Shown here one piece after another: positions 1 to 9,884 of a stretch of DNA of 64,000 nt. Each line of letters starts with the position of its first letter. Position 1 is the stretch's first letter. Origin of the DNA: Zanthoxylum bungeanum (taxonomy: Eukaryota > Streptophyta > Magnoliopsida > Sapindales > Rutaceae); assembly GCA_019454045.1 (NCBI GenBank), contig SKCR01007529.1:1-64000 (forward strand). The letters are read 5' to 3'. The notes below the pieces were generated by a model that had not been told where the DNA came from, did not search any database, and saw only the letters and a program-made list of their open reading frames with translations. Made by a program: the position numbers and the translations under genes.

Positions 1-1361
1 GTCCATGAGTACATTTTTTATAATAATCTGGGACAGTCGATGATTTTACCTGAACCGTTTAAACCCGGATTGAGTGATTTGGAGGCAGAGTTTCCAACAT
101 TTTCAAAAAAAAAAAAATTACTTGAGTTTTATTTTAATGTTATTAATATGTTAAAAAACTTGTTGGGAAAAATGTGTTATTTATCACTTTTAACTAGGGA
201 TGTCAAAAAGATTCAGACCCGGCCTGGATCCAGACGACCTGGGTCCGGTTAGACCCGGATCTGCAAATTTTTTTTTGCGGATCCGAGTCTTTAATATTAA
301 GACCCGGGTACCCGAGACCCGGTTAAAATAAAATAAAATAAAGTCAAATTCGCAAAAGCAAAACAAAATACAAAATCCCTATTCCCTATTCCCTAAGTCA
401 CTTCTTCACTTCAGCTTCAGCAACCCAGTAACCCTAAATCTTCTTCACTTCTTCAGTCACTTCTTCAGTTCATCTTCTTCACTTCACTTCTTCAGTTCTT
501 CTGCTTCAGTTCTTCAATCTTCACTCAAATTCTCAAAACGCAAAATCCCTAAATCTTGGTTCATCTAATAGTAATGAATAGTGGAGCTTAAAAAAAGAAA
601 AAGGAAAAAAAAACAGTGGAGGAATGCTGGTTGCGGGTCCTGGGTCCGGACCCGGGTATACCCGGGCCCATTCCAGGTATACCCGGGTCCAGAGCCGAAT
701 GCATTTTACGGATCCGGATCCGGGTCCGGATCCGGATTTTGCCATCCCTACTTTTAACATGCATCATTTAATCAAAATCATCAAATAGAACCATGCAAAT
801 TATAAATTGAACACAAACACAAGAGTTAGAAAAACTTGGAAAATATTATGTAGAAGATGATGAACTTAAATCAAGTCGAGAAAAATCTATATCCTTAAGA
901 ACTTATTAGTTTTGCCTCGGTGCACTACGAATCTTTTGTGATTAACGTTCTCTCATGATGCTTGGTTTCTTCTTGTGAAAGAGATACTTCTTTCTTCAAG
1001 AACTTGAATTATGAATAATGGTGGAAACTCTCTTTTATATATGAAGACCTTAGGCTCTCTATTATATTTAAGGATAAGTGAAGAAGAAGATAAATGTAAA
1101 TTTTTTAGAATGAATACAAATGAAGAACCCAATGAACTTTTTTATAGACATGAAGGGTTGCCTTTATAAATATACTATAATGTCAAAACATATGTTTTTT
1201 TATGAGTCATAATCCTCCAAAAAAATCTTTCAACCCTAAGGATTATGTCTTCTCTTATTGAGGAACATATCTTTTTCAAGGAACCATTTAAACCCAAGGA
1301 TTGAGTCATTTCATTCCCTATATATATACACTTTTATATATATTTTAAAAATTTTCTTACA
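1..1361 (-). mobile_element. Copia-type LTR remnant (minus), interrupted by a hAT MITE
   Basis: This AT-rich non-coding stretch ends at 1361 in ..CTTACA, immediately followed by ATCTCCCAC. On the minus strand that reads as a polypurine tract GTGGGAGAT next to an LTR start TGTAAG, the arrangement seen in the better-preserved copia elements of this window. The other end lies outside the window, and the sequence is interrupted at 195-750. The family assignment rests only on the PPT/LTR junction, so it is tentative. Confidence 0.45.
195..750. mobile_element. Non-autonomous hAT element (MITE), 556 bp, complete
   Basis: The ends are terminal inverted repeats TAGGGATGTCAAAA (195-208) and TTTTGCCATCCCTA (737-750), 14 bp with one mismatch. 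The flanks are a perfect 8-bp target-site duplication CTTTTAAC at 187-194 and 751-758, the size made by hAT transposases. The subterminal parts are rich in GACCCGG and GGGTCCGGA words, as expected for transposase binding sites. It has no transposase frame. The short open frames that overlap it are not convincing genes. Confidence 0.93.
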
Positions 1362-1720
1362 ATCTCCCACAATTTTCTAAATATAAATGCAGACATTTAA
1401 AATAGTTTCCTTAAAATAAAATTGCATCGGAATATGTAGCTTTCGCCTTGAATATTTCCTAGTAAATGACTATCAGATTTACTTTGCAAATTAATGACCC
1501 ATAGTCTTGAACTGTTTCGCCGTTAGTGTAAACCAAGACAATATACATCACACAACTTCACTTCGACCATTTCTCGTTCTACGGTTGTGTTCAATTCGGC
1601 CATGAACACTGGTCATGGCTTTATCAAGTACTTTAGGGAATCCAACGTTTAAAATTCCCATAAAAGCGGTCTCACTTCTTACTTGAAATATGTGATCTAC
1701 TATAAAGATAATTTGTCTTT
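1362..1720 (-). mobile_element. Degraded internal fragment of a copia-type element
   Basis: The segment starts with the reverse-strand polypurine tract ATCTCCCAC and runs up to where homology with the Ty3-type element begins. No reading frame survives. It is assigned to the same minus-strand copia remnant as the LTR on its left purely by adjacency. Confidence 0.35.
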
Positions 1721-2195
1721 ATCCTTATTAAGACTCTTCTCCTAATATTGTGGACACGTTCATCGAGTGATTCATAATTTGCATACACAATTTAAAAAAG
1801 AAATACAACAATACAATCTTGAAAATCTGACTTTAAGAGACTGTGTTTACCAATTTGTTAGAAAATTGGATGCTCCGACCCACATAGGGCGTTCAAGCAG
1901 TTACTAGACGTTAAACCAGAGGAAGATGTGAGCCACATTCATAACTACCAGTACATATTGTTTCAATTTATTACTTTGATTTCTTTTACTTTAATTTATT
2001 GTTTTGATTTCATTTACTTTAATTTTACCGACAGTATCTAAACTTTTTGACTTTCACGATCTATTTTACTATTCATCTGATAATTATCATTTTGTAGGTA
2101 CTAGTGCCTTTATTACTCACCTTTTTTTAGGATCCATAAATACATATCATCATTTCTCTTTTCGACACATCCAAATAAGAGAGAGCAAAAATTGA

Positions 2196-2841
2196 GAAAA
2201 CTTCAAGACGACGAGTCACTAATATCTGTGTTTTGTGGATCTAGCTCTAGTACTAAACCGAAAATTGTTGAGGCTGCAAAAGAATTGGGTAGAGTTATGT
2301 AGGAAAGAAACATGCACTTAGTATATGGCGGTGGCAATCTTGGATTGATGAGATGTGTTTCAAAGGCCGTGCAAGAAGGAGGCAGTCAAGTTTTAAGAAT
2401 CGTCCCAAAAACTTTGGCAGACGGAAATCTCATTGGAAAATCAAATGGAGAAGAATACATTGTCTCATGTATGTCTGAAAGACTCACTAAAATGATTAAT
2501 CAGGCTGACACTTTTATTACTTTAACAAGTAGGCTGGGCACGTTGGAAGAAATATTCACAGTTGCGTCACGGGAAAATTTGAACATTCATGAAAACCCAT
2601 TGGACTACTTAACGTAGATCATTTTTTCAATTTTATTTTAGTATTTCCTGATGATGCTAAAAGACTCGGGTTCATTTCAAAACCGGCAAAAGATATTGTT
2701 CTTACTGTAGGAAAAGTTGGTGAATTAATCGACCAATTGTTAGCTTATGAACCAAAAATCGACCCAATTCTTTCCAAGTTGGACTGGTCAGATAACGATC
2801 ATGGCAAGAAGAGTAGAGTGGACTTGAATCTTAATCTGTAA
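2196..2841 (+). pseudogene. LOG-like accessory gene of Ty3-A (decayed copy)
   Basis: The frames read NICVF, then NMHLVYGGGNLGLMR, SKAVQEGGSQVLRIVPK and SERLTKMINQADTFITL, the Rossmann-type core of LOG proteins (cytokinin riboside 5'-monophosphate phosphoribohydrolases, which release active cytokinin bases). The catalytic PGGxGTxxE motif has decayed to TSRLGTLEE. A 2-bp deletion lies near the N-terminus, there is a TAG after GRVM and another after LDYLT, and the GLFN.DGFYD part is scrambled. The C-terminal part (about 2641-2841) is open and ends in HGKKSRVDLNLNL. No start codon survives. It sits between the pol end and the 3' untranslated hairpin, like the copies at 14107 and 55089. It cannot encode a working enzyme. 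Confidence 0.85.
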
Positions 2842-2932
2842 CTCTTTTGGGTTAAATATTAGTGTTGTTAATTCAATTGTCTTTTCCACACTAACCAGGT
2901 GATGTCTTCTAAATTTTATTTCTTCTTATTCA

Positions 2933-2950
2933 GACATTGGGGACAATGTC
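2933..2950 (+). other. Conserved hairpin downstream of the accessory gene
   Basis: GACATTGGGGACAATGTC is a 7-bp perfect inverted repeat (GACATTG/CAATGTC) with a GGGA loop. The same 18 bases recur at 14828-14845 in the second element, likewise just after the LOG-like gene. From memory, ACATTGGGGACAATGT is also a hallmark downstream of pol in Athila/Tat-type plant elements. Its function is not known to me. Confidence 0.7.
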
Positions 2951-3489
2951 TCAATTTGGTTGGGGGAAGGGGATAGTTGACTATATAGTTTTCGTTTCTG
3001 TGTTTTCCTTTTTGTAAGAAAATATTTTTATTTTTGTGTTTTTGTTTTAAAAAAAAAAATGTTGATTTTGTTTTGTTGTTATTTTATGTGTAAAAAAAAA
3101 TATTTTAGTGTTGATTTTTCATTTGTGTTTTTATTAAAAAAAAACTACACACAAACCAAGAATAATTTTTGACTAACCAAGTGAAATTGTTGTTCAGTGA
3201 TGACAGTGTAAGGAGTTTTCGCTCTTGAAACGCATCTCAATGTAATTCGTAATAAGTAATTTTGTTACTTTCTTTTTGAATCATTTAAATTTGTGAATTC
3301 TCCATAATATTGATTAAATTTGATATTCATATGCTCATTTGACAGGTATTATCAATATACACGGTAACATATGATCGTGGGTTGTAAGTGAAAATTTTGT
3401 AATATTCAGTTCTCTAGTTTGTTGGAGGTAACACCTAAAGGTAGTAAAAATTATATTTTTATTCAAAAAAATTAACCAAACTTTAACTT

Positions 3490-3955
3490 AGTAACCGGAC
3501 ATCTTGCCTCAACGGGTAGTGATTGTTCGCGTAAAATGGTAGATCTTTAGTTAGTTTTAAAATAATAATAATAATACTAATCAAGTTTTTACTTAGTAAC
3601 CAGACATCTTACCTCAGTAACCAGTGATTGTTAGCGTAAAACAGTAGAGCTTGAGTTTGTAAAAAAAACAAATTGTGTGAATAACTTTAATTTTGTAGCC
3701 TCTCTAACTCGAACAATTAAGTCCGTAAATGTATTTTAACACCTAGTGCCCTAAGGCCAATTGGTTTAGGAGTCACTGACTCAAAGCTCGTTACATGGGT
3801 TAAAGATAAAGCTTAAGGGAATCGAACAAATTTTTTGACATCTGAGATCCGAGCAATTAAGTCTGTAGGGGTGTCTTAACACCTAGTGCCCTAAAGCCAA
3901 CTGGTTTGGGAGTCACTGGCCCAAAGCTTGTTACAAGGGTTAAAGATATATTATT
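3490..3955 (+). repeat. Tandem repeats in the 3' untranslated region of Ty3-A
   Basis: Two duplicated units are visible. The first contains GTAACCGGACATCTTGCCTC and AGTGATTGTT and lies at about 3490-3550 and 3595-3655. The second, about 110-130 bp, contains AACACCTAGTGCCCTAA, GGTTT.GGAGTCACTG and GTTACA.GGGTTAAAGAT and lies at about 3715-3815 and 3845-3955. The second unit is also present twice in Ty3-B (15293-15515). The remaining sequence from 2951 to 4225 is AT-rich with homopolymer runs and no coding frame. Confidence 0.75.
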
Positions 3956-4225
3956 AAAAATAAAAAAACTACCATTGTCGGAAGGTGAAAATTATAATAT
4001 AACTTTATGACAAAAATATTATTTTTTATTTCAATAAGACCTGTGAATATTGTGGGCACAATAAATTGATTAATACTTTATTTTATGTGTGTATGGAAGA
4101 AAGGTAAAAAAGTTTAGGAGAATTTACTTATTTGATCATTTAGAAAGAAAGAAAACAATTATTGACTTGGATAAAAAAATTTCTTTTAAATTACTAAGGA
4201 CTAGTAATAAGCTGGTTAGGAGGTG

Positions 4226-5482
4226 TGATGAACACTAAAAAGTGTACATTTAATAAAAAGAAAGTAATTATTCTACACTTATAATTCCATTTATCTCTTT
4301 AATTTACCATATTTTTTAAATAATAATTAAATTTATATTTTATATATATATTTTGATTTTTTTAATTATGTAGGTGAAATAATACTTTGGATGTATAATT
4401 AGAAAAATGGACGTGACATTTGGATTTTGGAGGCTATAAACTTAAAATGGCGTTCTAACAGACTAACTTTGAGCAATTTTTCGTATTTTGGCTATAACGT
4501 TTTACTCCGATATCGGATTGAGGCAATTTCAGTTCCAGATAAAAGAAGACTCAAATATCTACAATTTTACACTTCTAGTTATGAGGTTTTCAAGGCCGAA
4601 ATTAATGAAAAATCCAAAGTGTGTTCAACAAAAAAAACAAAAAAAAAATAATATAACCAATCTACCTTTCGGTGGATTGGCCCATCATTTGAAAATTTCA
4701 TTGCATTATTAAATGTAATGTAATTGTCAATAGTATGAGGTGTTGAGCATCTCTTTCTATAAATAGAGGTGCTCAACAACTTATTTCAGCAGCCAGCTCT
4801 ATACTTCTCTCTGAGAATTTGTGGAGTTTCAGCTCTTGTGTGTTTTATTTTTCAAGCTTTGTTGTAATTTATTTTTTCTTTCAGTAATAAAATTATGTGT
4901 GTTTTTATTCAAAGCATGAGTAGCTAATTCCATCCTGCTGGGGTAAAGGGTGAAGCTCTTAATATGAAAATATATATTAATCTTACTTATATTATAATAT
5001 ATGAATTGTAATCTGGAGACTAATATTTAATTTAAATCTGGATTAATTACTAACAAACTTTGTTATAGCCTATATGGCTGGTTTTATATATTTGACATAA
5101 TTGAGTACTTAACTAGACTTGTTATAGACAAATGTTATCACCGTCTTTATGATTGGTTTTATATGTTTTGGCATAATTAATTCCTGAAGTAGATTAACTG
5201 GGTAATAATGGCAATTTATATATTACAAAAAGTAAGAGTTCTCTAAATTTGAAAAATCAAGAATGGTTCCATTAGCCCCAATATTTTATTTTTTTGTTGC
5301 TGTCCAATTTAAAATTGTCCATCACTTCAAACAATTCAGCTTTTTTTATTTTTTTTTCACTTGAATCAATATTTTATTTTACTAAATCTATTCCTTGTGG
5401 ATCGATCCTGGACTTACCAGGTTCTTTTATTACTTCGACACTCTTATACTTGGAAGTAAAAAATCATTCTGTGAGTGTGTCA
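4226..5482 (+). mobile_element. 3' LTR of Ty3-A
   Basis: It begins TGATGAACAC after a purine-rich tract (AGGAGGTG) and ends GTGAGTGTGTCA. Inside, the block with TTTTACTCCGATATCGGATTGAG and AGAAGACTCAA aligns with the LTRs of Ty3-B but is strongly diverged and shorter (about 1.26 kb against 1.94 kb). A TATA box, TATAAATA, lies at 4758-4765, with a CAGTAATAAAATTATGTG polyadenylation-like context near 4883. The segment with GGATCGATCCTGGAC near the end corresponds to GGATCGATACTTTTC in the Ty3-B LTR. Confidence 0.72.
4758..4765 (+). promoter_or_regulatory. TATA box in the Ty3-A LTR
   Basis: TATAAATA stands in a context homologous to the TATA boxes of the Ty3-B LTRs (7012 and 16352), so it is the likely start of the LTR's U3-driven transcript. 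Confidence 0.6.
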
Positions 5483-6444
5483 CCTTGACACCTTGATGCC
5501 ATAAATGTCAAATAACTTTCATGGTATGACCACTAGATGTTCGTTGGGTGTGGAACGACGCACTCGTTAATCAAGTATGTATCAAGATAGGGTCTGTCGG
5601 CCCGTATGTGTACCATTTGCGATTTAGGTATCCATGAGATTCTTAATACTTTGGCCAAAGCTTATCACTTATGGTGGATCGCATGTATCAGAAATATTAT
5701 TCTGATAAGTTATAAAGAATTGTGCACATGTCGACAATATGAGATGTGCTCCTCTGAAACTTGACGGTATAATCTATATTTCCTAAGCACAACTCGAATA
5801 GCCTACGGCAGAGTGATTGTTAAACATATGTGATGACCTCAAATTGTATAATTCAGAAAGGTCGTTCGTGCTCTTCGCGACTTCAGAGGTGGCCGTTGAC
5901 CATAAAAATAAGCTAGGCTTATATGACGAACATGTTTGGACTTATAGAGTCTCATAATATGAAGTGTACTCGTTGAACACTTGGGTAGCCAATAATGTTT
6001 GATAATAAATAATATTTGATATTATAATTATCAATTAAAATAATTAAGTGTTATTGGATAATATTAATTCTTTACTTTGACCTAATTGGATTAATTAGAT
6101 TAATCCAAAATCACACAAGGGCTTGTTGTAATTTCTTAAATATCTCAACCATTGAATGATATTTTGATAATTACTTAATTATATTAAATCAAAGTGGTAG
6201 ACAATGAACTAATCATTTGGTTAAACTTTGTCTTGATTCAATTGGATTAAATCAAAGTGGTAGACAAATGTGATTAGTCACACCTAATTATACATCTTTG
6301 GACAAATTGAATTAAGCCCACCTAAAAGTTGATTAAGATTTTTATTAATTAAAATTTTCATAAGCTTCACTATAAAAGGCAAGCTTGAGCAAGTTTTTAA
6401 TTAAGCTGGATAAAGCTAAAGCAAGCAAGAATTAGAGATATTAG
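5483..6444 (+). mobile_element. Old copia-type LTR fragment, forward orientation
   Basis: The words GTTCGTTGGGTGTGGA, GTATGTATCAAGATA and GTCTGTC.G.CC..TGTGTAC match the reverse complement of the element-3 LTR (around 21940-22060), so this is a diverged relative in plus orientation. There is no coding frame. The Ty3-B 5' LTR starts directly at its right edge after ATTAG, a candidate TSD whose partner lies outside the window. Confidence 0.5.
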
Positions 6445-7011
6445 TGATGAGTGGAAAATATATCAATATTTACCGCCCCTTTTACTTAATATTTTGTTTA
6501 GTTTCTCGGGTTTGATGAACGTTTTGATGTGTTTTAGTTTATTTTGCAGATAAAATAATATTAGGACTCAATGGAATCATTTAGGACGAAATGTGGGTCA
6601 AATAAGAGAAAAATTGGACTTGACATATTAATTTTGGAGATTGGAAACTTGAAAGGACGTTCTACCGAAGTATAATTTCGGAAATTTCATTTTTGCACAA
6701 TTGTCATATTTTGGGGCATAACTTTTTACTCCGATATCGGATTGAGCTGATTCAAGTTCCATATTAAAGAAGACTCAAGTATCTACAACTTTGAAGAACA
6801 AAATAATTTCGAATTCTGAATGTTTCATGACCAAAATGGATGAAACATCCGTAAGTGTGTTATGTGAAATTATTAAAGTCATTTTCAAAGCAAATAAATA
6901 AATAATAAAAATAGTCAAACTCCCACCAAACATGATAGCAATTAATAATGGATTTGGTGGAGAAATTAGTGGAGCAATTAATAATGGATTTGGTGGAGGC
7001 AAAATTTTGCC

Positions 7012-7019
7012 TATAAATA
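7012..7019 (+). promoter_or_regulatory. TATA box in the Ty3-B 5' LTR
   Basis: TATAAATA in the context GCCTATAAATACCAAGCC is conserved exactly in the 3' LTR at 16352-16359. It is the probable core promoter of the element. Confidence 0.65.
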
Positions 7020-7529
7020 CCAAGCCATTTCATTTGTAAATTCATACTCTCTTCTTTGAAATTCCTTAAGAATACTAAGAAGATTGTATCTTACTTGTTT
7101 ATTTACAGCTTTCAGTAATTAATTTCCACTTTCGCACTTTCATTTCTTTACTTTCAGCAATTTACTTTTACGCAATGAGGAGGTAACTCCCCCTTGCTAG
7201 GGTAAAAGGTAAAGCTTTTATTATTGCTATTTAGATTAATCTCCATTAATTATAATATAATAAACCTGACTTAATGAAGATACCGCCATATTGGTCGGTT
7301 GGTAATTAATTATAAATTGGTTTTAACCTGACTAAGCATGGATACCGCCTGGTTGGTCAGTTGGTAATTAATTATTAATTTGACTTAATCAGGATATCGC
7401 CTATATGGCTGGTTGGTAATTATCACGCAAAGCTAATATATTATATTAAGGGAAATATCTAAAATAGTAGTAATAAAATTGGATCCTCTAACCCTATCAT
7501 TTTATTTTATTGTACTTTTACTTTATTTA

Positions 7530-7645
7530 CTTTCAGCAATTTACTTTTCAGCAATTTACTTTTCAACAATTTACTTTTCAACAATTTACTTTTCAGCAAT
7601 TTACTTTTCAGTAATTAATTTCCAGCAATTTACTTTATGTCTTTT
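7530..7645 (+). repeat. 15-bp tandem repeat in the Ty3-B LTR
   Basis: About seven copies of a unit like TTACTTTTCAGCAAT (variants CAACAAT, CAGTAAT) stand in a row. The same array is at 16865-16990 in the 3' LTR with a slightly different copy arrangement. It makes a spurious SAIYF/STIYF repeat peptide. Confidence 0.85.
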
Positions 7646-8392
7646 ATTTTATTTAAATTTTTACCAGCCCTACTTATGTGTCATAACTAAGTTAGTTATA
7701 TGGGGTTGTGATGAAGTCCAATATCACCAGTTTATAAGGGGTTAAATTACAATTTGGGTAATATAAAGGTTTATTTATTGAGCCTTAGTCTTAATGCGTC
7801 TTGTTAACTGGCCATTAATAAGATTGATTTGGTAAACTTAAAATGAACTTGGAAAAGAGATTTTAGGTTAAAGACCTTAGACTCAATAGCCCACGATCTT
7901 CCTTGAGGATATATAACCCTTTAATAGATTTCCTTACAAGATAGGAATATACCTGTCGGGCGGGGGTAGCCATAATTGGAACTTAATCTTAATGAATTCA
8001 GATAACTTAATTGACATAAGAATATGATTAATCGGGTTACACTGGGTATTTGTATCTGACCATCGGAAGAGGCTTTTACATAATTTCATGTTCCAAGTTA
8101 ATAAATCGATATATTACACAACCATAAGATAACCACTTCATCTTTAAAAATGATATTGGAAAGATTCACAACCCTGGATAGTTTAATAATATTGAATTTT
8201 CCTAAATTTCCTTTTGCACAATTTTATTTTCTGTTTTAAGTTAAAACAACCAATCCGTTAGATACTTGTAAACATTTGGCTTCATAAATTAATAGCTGAG
8301 GTATTAAGTCCTCGTGGGATCGATACTTTTCATACTACTTGAACGATACGTGCGCTTGCGTTATACGCGTGTGAAAATACCGGTCAAGTTTT

Positions 8393-8410
8393 TGGCGCCG
8401 TTGTCGGGGA
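8393..8410 (+). other. Primer-binding site of Ty3-B
   Basis: TGGCGCCGTTGTCGGGGA differs at one position from the TGGCGCCGTTGCCGGGGA site I know from Athila/Tat-type plant Ty3 elements. It lies six bases after the LTR end in the usual CAAGTTTTTGGCGCC context. Confidence 0.88.
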
Positions 8411-8623
8411 CTTATTTATCTTTTACTATTAGTTTTGAGGTTAGATACCTTTACTCGTATCTATTTTCTTTTTTATTATTTCTATTTTCTTGTGTTTCAG
8501 GTTTTCAGACACTACATGAGATGAACCAAAAGCTTTGAAATCCGACCGCTTGACCCAGAGATTGAAAGAACCATCAGACAGTTAAGAAGGGAAAGGCGAG
8601 AAGGCCAAGAAGCAATCATCAAC

Positions 8624-9616
8624 ATGGAACCTGAACCTGAACCTTTGAAGGTTGCACCACCAATTCCTATTCGAGACAGAACCATTCTGGTGGTAGATGG
8701 CCTCATTTCCTGTATTGTATTCCATCTCTTACCAGCAAATGCGTGTGATATCAAAACATGCATTCAGATGATTCAGCAGTCAGTTCAGTTCAGGGGGAAT
8801 GCAACTGAAGATCCTAATGCCCATATCAGCAACTTCCTGGAAGTTTGCGGTACCTTCAACTACAACCGAGCAGCTGAAGAAGCTATGACACTGCGAGTTT
8901 TTCCATATTCCTTGAAAGACAGAGCTAAAACTTGGCTACATTCACTACCAGCAGGTTCCATCACAACTTGGAACACTCTAGTCACCAAATTCCTTGCAAA
9001 GTACTTTCCACCAGCCAGAACAGCAAAGTTGAGGAATGACATCACATCATTTATGCAGCAAGATTTAGAATCCCTCTGCGAAGCTTGGGAAAGATTCAAA
9101 GATTTGCTCCGGAAATGTCCTCACCATGAGATTCCAAAGTTGCTTCAAGTCTTAACTTTCTATAATGGATTTTCTGGGCTAATGAGAACCACAATTGATG
9201 CTGCTGCTGGAGGAGCTTTGATGGCAAAAGGAGAAGATCAAGCCTGGGACTTAATCGAAGAAATGGCTAACAATAATTCCTTGTGGCCAACAGAAAGAAG
9301 CATCATCCAGAGAATTGCAGGAATATATGAAGTTGGAGCCAACTCAGCAGTGAATACTAAGTTGGATCAGATGTGCAAATACCTGGAAATACTCAGCGCA
9401 CAAGTTGTAAACATTGCCGGAACCACAAGTTCAACATATGGAGGAGCACCAGAGCCAAACCAACATAAAGAAACGGTGAATTACGTCAACAATTTCAACA
9501 GACAGGGGAACAATCCATATTCCAATACCTACAATCCAGGTTGGAGGAATCATCCCAATTTCGCATGGAGCAACAATTCAGGACAAATGAACAACCCATC
9601 ACCCGGATTCCAATAG
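8624..9616 (+). pseudogene. Ty3-B gag (capsid) frame
   Basis: The 330-residue frame contains a Retrotrans_gag-type capsid domain at about residues 45-190: FRGNATEDPNAHISNFLEVC, LRVFPYSLKDRAKTWLHSLP, WNTLVTKFLAKYFPPARTAK, ITSFMQQDLESLCEAWERFK. The C-terminal part is rich in Asn, Gly and Pro, as in Athila/Tat gags. The same frame is open upstream to about 8545 (IRPLDPEIERTIRQLRRER), so Met at 8624 is probably not the original start; ATG 8522 is one frame off, suggesting a small indel. A TAG at 9614 ends it early, since gag homology continues to 9884. The product would build the virus-like particle of the retrotransposon. Confidence 0.88.
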
Positions 9617-9884
9617 CAAAACAAAGGCCAGGAGCAGGCAAATGAACCAGGAATAACATAAGTGCTGACCCACTTGAAAAAGATAGAAGCAAAATATGAC
9701 TCTCAAGCAGCTAGATATGATGCTTTGTTTCAATCTCATGCAGCATTAATTCAAAGTTAATCTGCTTCTATTAAAGCACTAGAGAATCAAATTGGACAAC
9801 TGGCCAATGCTCAGAGTTACAAACCACCAGGTAACATTCCTAGTAACACAGAACCAAATCCAAGGAACATGGGGAAGGAGCAAT
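9617..9884 (+). pseudogene. Ty3-B gag C-terminal remainder, left of the solo LTR
   Basis: In the same frame after three stops one reads LTHLKKIEAKYDSQAARYDA, KALENQIGQLANAQSYKPPG and NTEPNPRNMGKEQ, the coiled-coil and linker typical between gag and protease in Athila/Tat elements. The frame is cut after GCAAT by the solo LTR and resumes with the next codon, TGT, at 11831. Confidence 0.8.

Larger units (their letters stand above)
1721..5482 (+). mobile_element. Ty3-type retrotransposon Ty3-A, 3' part only
   Basis: This is the 3' third of a Ty3-type element: the tail of an accessory frame (about 1721-1800), a LOG-like accessory gene, a 3' untranslated region with the GACATTGGGGACAATGTC hairpin and tandem repeats, and a 3' LTR. 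The order matches the second element at 13330-17502, for example the shared TAAGACTCTT and GTGGA..GT.CATC words near 1725-1770 and 13690-13725. Everything upstream (gag, pol, 5' LTR) is missing and the left edge abuts copia-type sequence. Confidence 0.75.
6445..8386 (+). mobile_element. 5' LTR of Ty3-B (1942 bp)
   Basis: It starts TGATGAGTGGAAAAT and ends ACCGGTCA (TG..CA), followed six bases later by an Athila/Tat-type primer-binding site. The 3' LTR at 15777 matches it closely along its length, with scattered substitutions and small indels. It holds a TATA box at 7012-7019, a run of about 15-bp repeats at 7530-7645, and several ACCGCC..TTGGT.GGTTGGTAATTA repeats at about 7280-7425. The short peptides readable here are repeat artefacts. 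Confidence 0.92.

Noticed and set aside
40..252. A 70-codon frame at the window start.
   Set aside because: It crosses the boundary of the hAT MITE at 195, so it is accidental.
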